A stretch of DNA of 6,503 nucleotides from DATKMP01 sp035541775. GTDB lineage: Bacteria; Bacteroidota; Ignavibacteria; UBA10030. Of the stretch, positions 5,922 through 6,503 are shown piece by piece (the first letter of the stretch is position 1; each line of letters begins with the position of its first letter). The notes under the pieces are model-generated. The model saw only the letters and a list, made by a program, of their open reading frames with translations, had not been told where the DNA came from and did not search any database. Both the position numbers and the translations under genes were made by a program. Location: positions 1 through 6,503 of the forward strand of contig DATKMP010000290.1 of NCBI GenBank assembly GCA_035541775.1. The letters are read 5' to 3'.

Positions 5922-6503
5922 ATGAACGATTTATTTTTACGCGCCTGCAAACGAGAACCTGTTGAACGAACGCCTGTCTGGATGATGCGACAGGCCGGAC
6001 GGTATTTGCCGGAGTATCGAGCTATCCGTGCAAAAACAGATTTCCTTTCGCTGTGCAAAACACCCGAACTTGCTGCGGAAGTTTCGATTCAGCCCGTGGA
6101 TATTCTCGGCGTCGATGCGTGCATCATTTTTTCCGATATTCTTGTTGTGCCGAAAGCAATGGGAATGAAATTGTTCATCGATGAAAACAGCGGTGGGCCG
6201 CGTTTTGAACAACCGATTCGTTCACGAGCAGACATCGATAAACTCTCTGTCCCCGATCCGAATAAAGAACTGCGGTTTGTGATGGATGCCCTTCGCCTGA
6301 CACGGAAACATTTAAACGGAAAAGTCCCGCTCATCGGATTCGCAGGTTCGCCATGGACTCTTGCAGCGTATATGGTGGAAGGACGCGGATCGAAAAACTT
6401 TCGCTATATCAAAGATTTGATATACTCCTCTCCAAAAGATGCGCACGCATTGCTCGATAAAATTGCACGGAGCGTTGCATCATATTTAAATGCAAAAATT
6501 GAA
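5922..6503 (+). CDS. hemE: uroporphyrinogen decarboxylase (N-terminal part, cut by window end)
   Basis: HemE removes the four acetate carboxyl groups of uroporphyrinogen III to give coproporphyrinogen III, the step that commits flux to heme or chlorophyll. The first 194 codons are open to the last base of the window, slightly over half of the usual 340-355 residues. The start MNDLFLRACKREPVERTPVW leads into the family signature WMMRQAGRYLPEY (20-32) with active-site R23 and R27. D72 in FSDIL is the essential aspartate (D86 in human UROD), and Y151 lies in GFAGSPWTLAAYMVEG (140-155). The ATG is preceded by GGAG at 5914-5917 with a four-base spacer. It lies 20 bases after hemD, so it belongs to the same operon. 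Nothing suggests that it is broken; the truncation is due only to the window edge. Confidence 0.97.
   Translation, partial: MNDLFLRACKREPVERTPVWMMRQAGRYLPEYRAIRAKTDFLSLCKTPELAAEVSIQPVDILGVDACIIFSDILVVPKAMGMKLFIDENSGGPRFEQPIRSRADIDKLSVPDPNKELRFVMDALRLTRKHLNGKVPLIGFAGSPWTLAAYMVEGRGSKNFRYIKDLIYSSPKDAHALLDKIARSVASYLNAKIE

Noticed and set aside
1..6503. A novel system, mobile element, CRISPR array or phage remnant
   Set aside because: Every long stretch is explained by conserved housekeeping genes in compact order, with no repeats, integrase or transposase motifs, or unassigned large frames.

Overview
The window is ordinary bacterial chromosome. It is dominated by the front part of a tetrapyrrole (heme) biosynthesis operon on the + strand, preceded by a metallopeptidase gene on the - strand and the tail of a small putative fluoride-export locus. 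I found no mobile element, CRISPR array, tRNA, rRNA or defence-type cluster, and no previously undescribed system. The most interesting protein is a CcsA/HemX-like membrane protein at the head of the heme genes. It has lost the tryptophan-rich heme-handling motif of its family.

Layout. At 1-40 is the last dozen codons of a gene whose C-terminus resembles the fluoride channel CrcB. It is followed after 17 bases by a DUF190 (PII-like fold) gene at 58-411, a common pairing. A 103-base convergent gap (412-514) with one clean hairpin separates this from an M20-family dipeptidase read on the - strand (515-1903). A divergent gap of about 185 bases (1904-2088) holds the control signals for the dipeptidase and for the heme genes. 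These then run ccsA/hemX-like (2089-2901), hemA (2920-4206), hemC (4196-5134), hemD (5131-5901) and hemE (5922 to beyond the window end).

How the genes work together. HemA reduces glutamyl-tRNA to glutamate-1-semialdehyde, so this organism makes 5-aminolevulinate by the C5 route. HemC polymerises porphobilinogen to hydroxymethylbilane, HemD closes it to uroporphyrinogen III, and HemE decarboxylates that to coproporphyrinogen III. The two intermediate steps, HemL (aminomutase) and HemB (porphobilinogen synthase), are not encoded here. Gene spacing is very tight (18-base gap, 11-base overlap, 4-base overlap, 20-base gap), which supports one transcript with translational coupling. The membrane protein ahead of hemA recalls HemX of the Bacillus hemAXCDBL operon, which affects HemA abundance.

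Organism. The C5 pathway, the linked hemA-C-D-E order, the CNDP-like dipeptidase and the CcsA-like gene fit a Gram-negative bacterium. My best guess is a relative of the Chlorobi/Ignavibacteria side of the Bacteroidota-Chlorobi group. Clear Shine-Dalgarno sequences before most genes argue against Bacteroidota proper, where they are usually weak. This placement is an inference from gene content only and is tentative.
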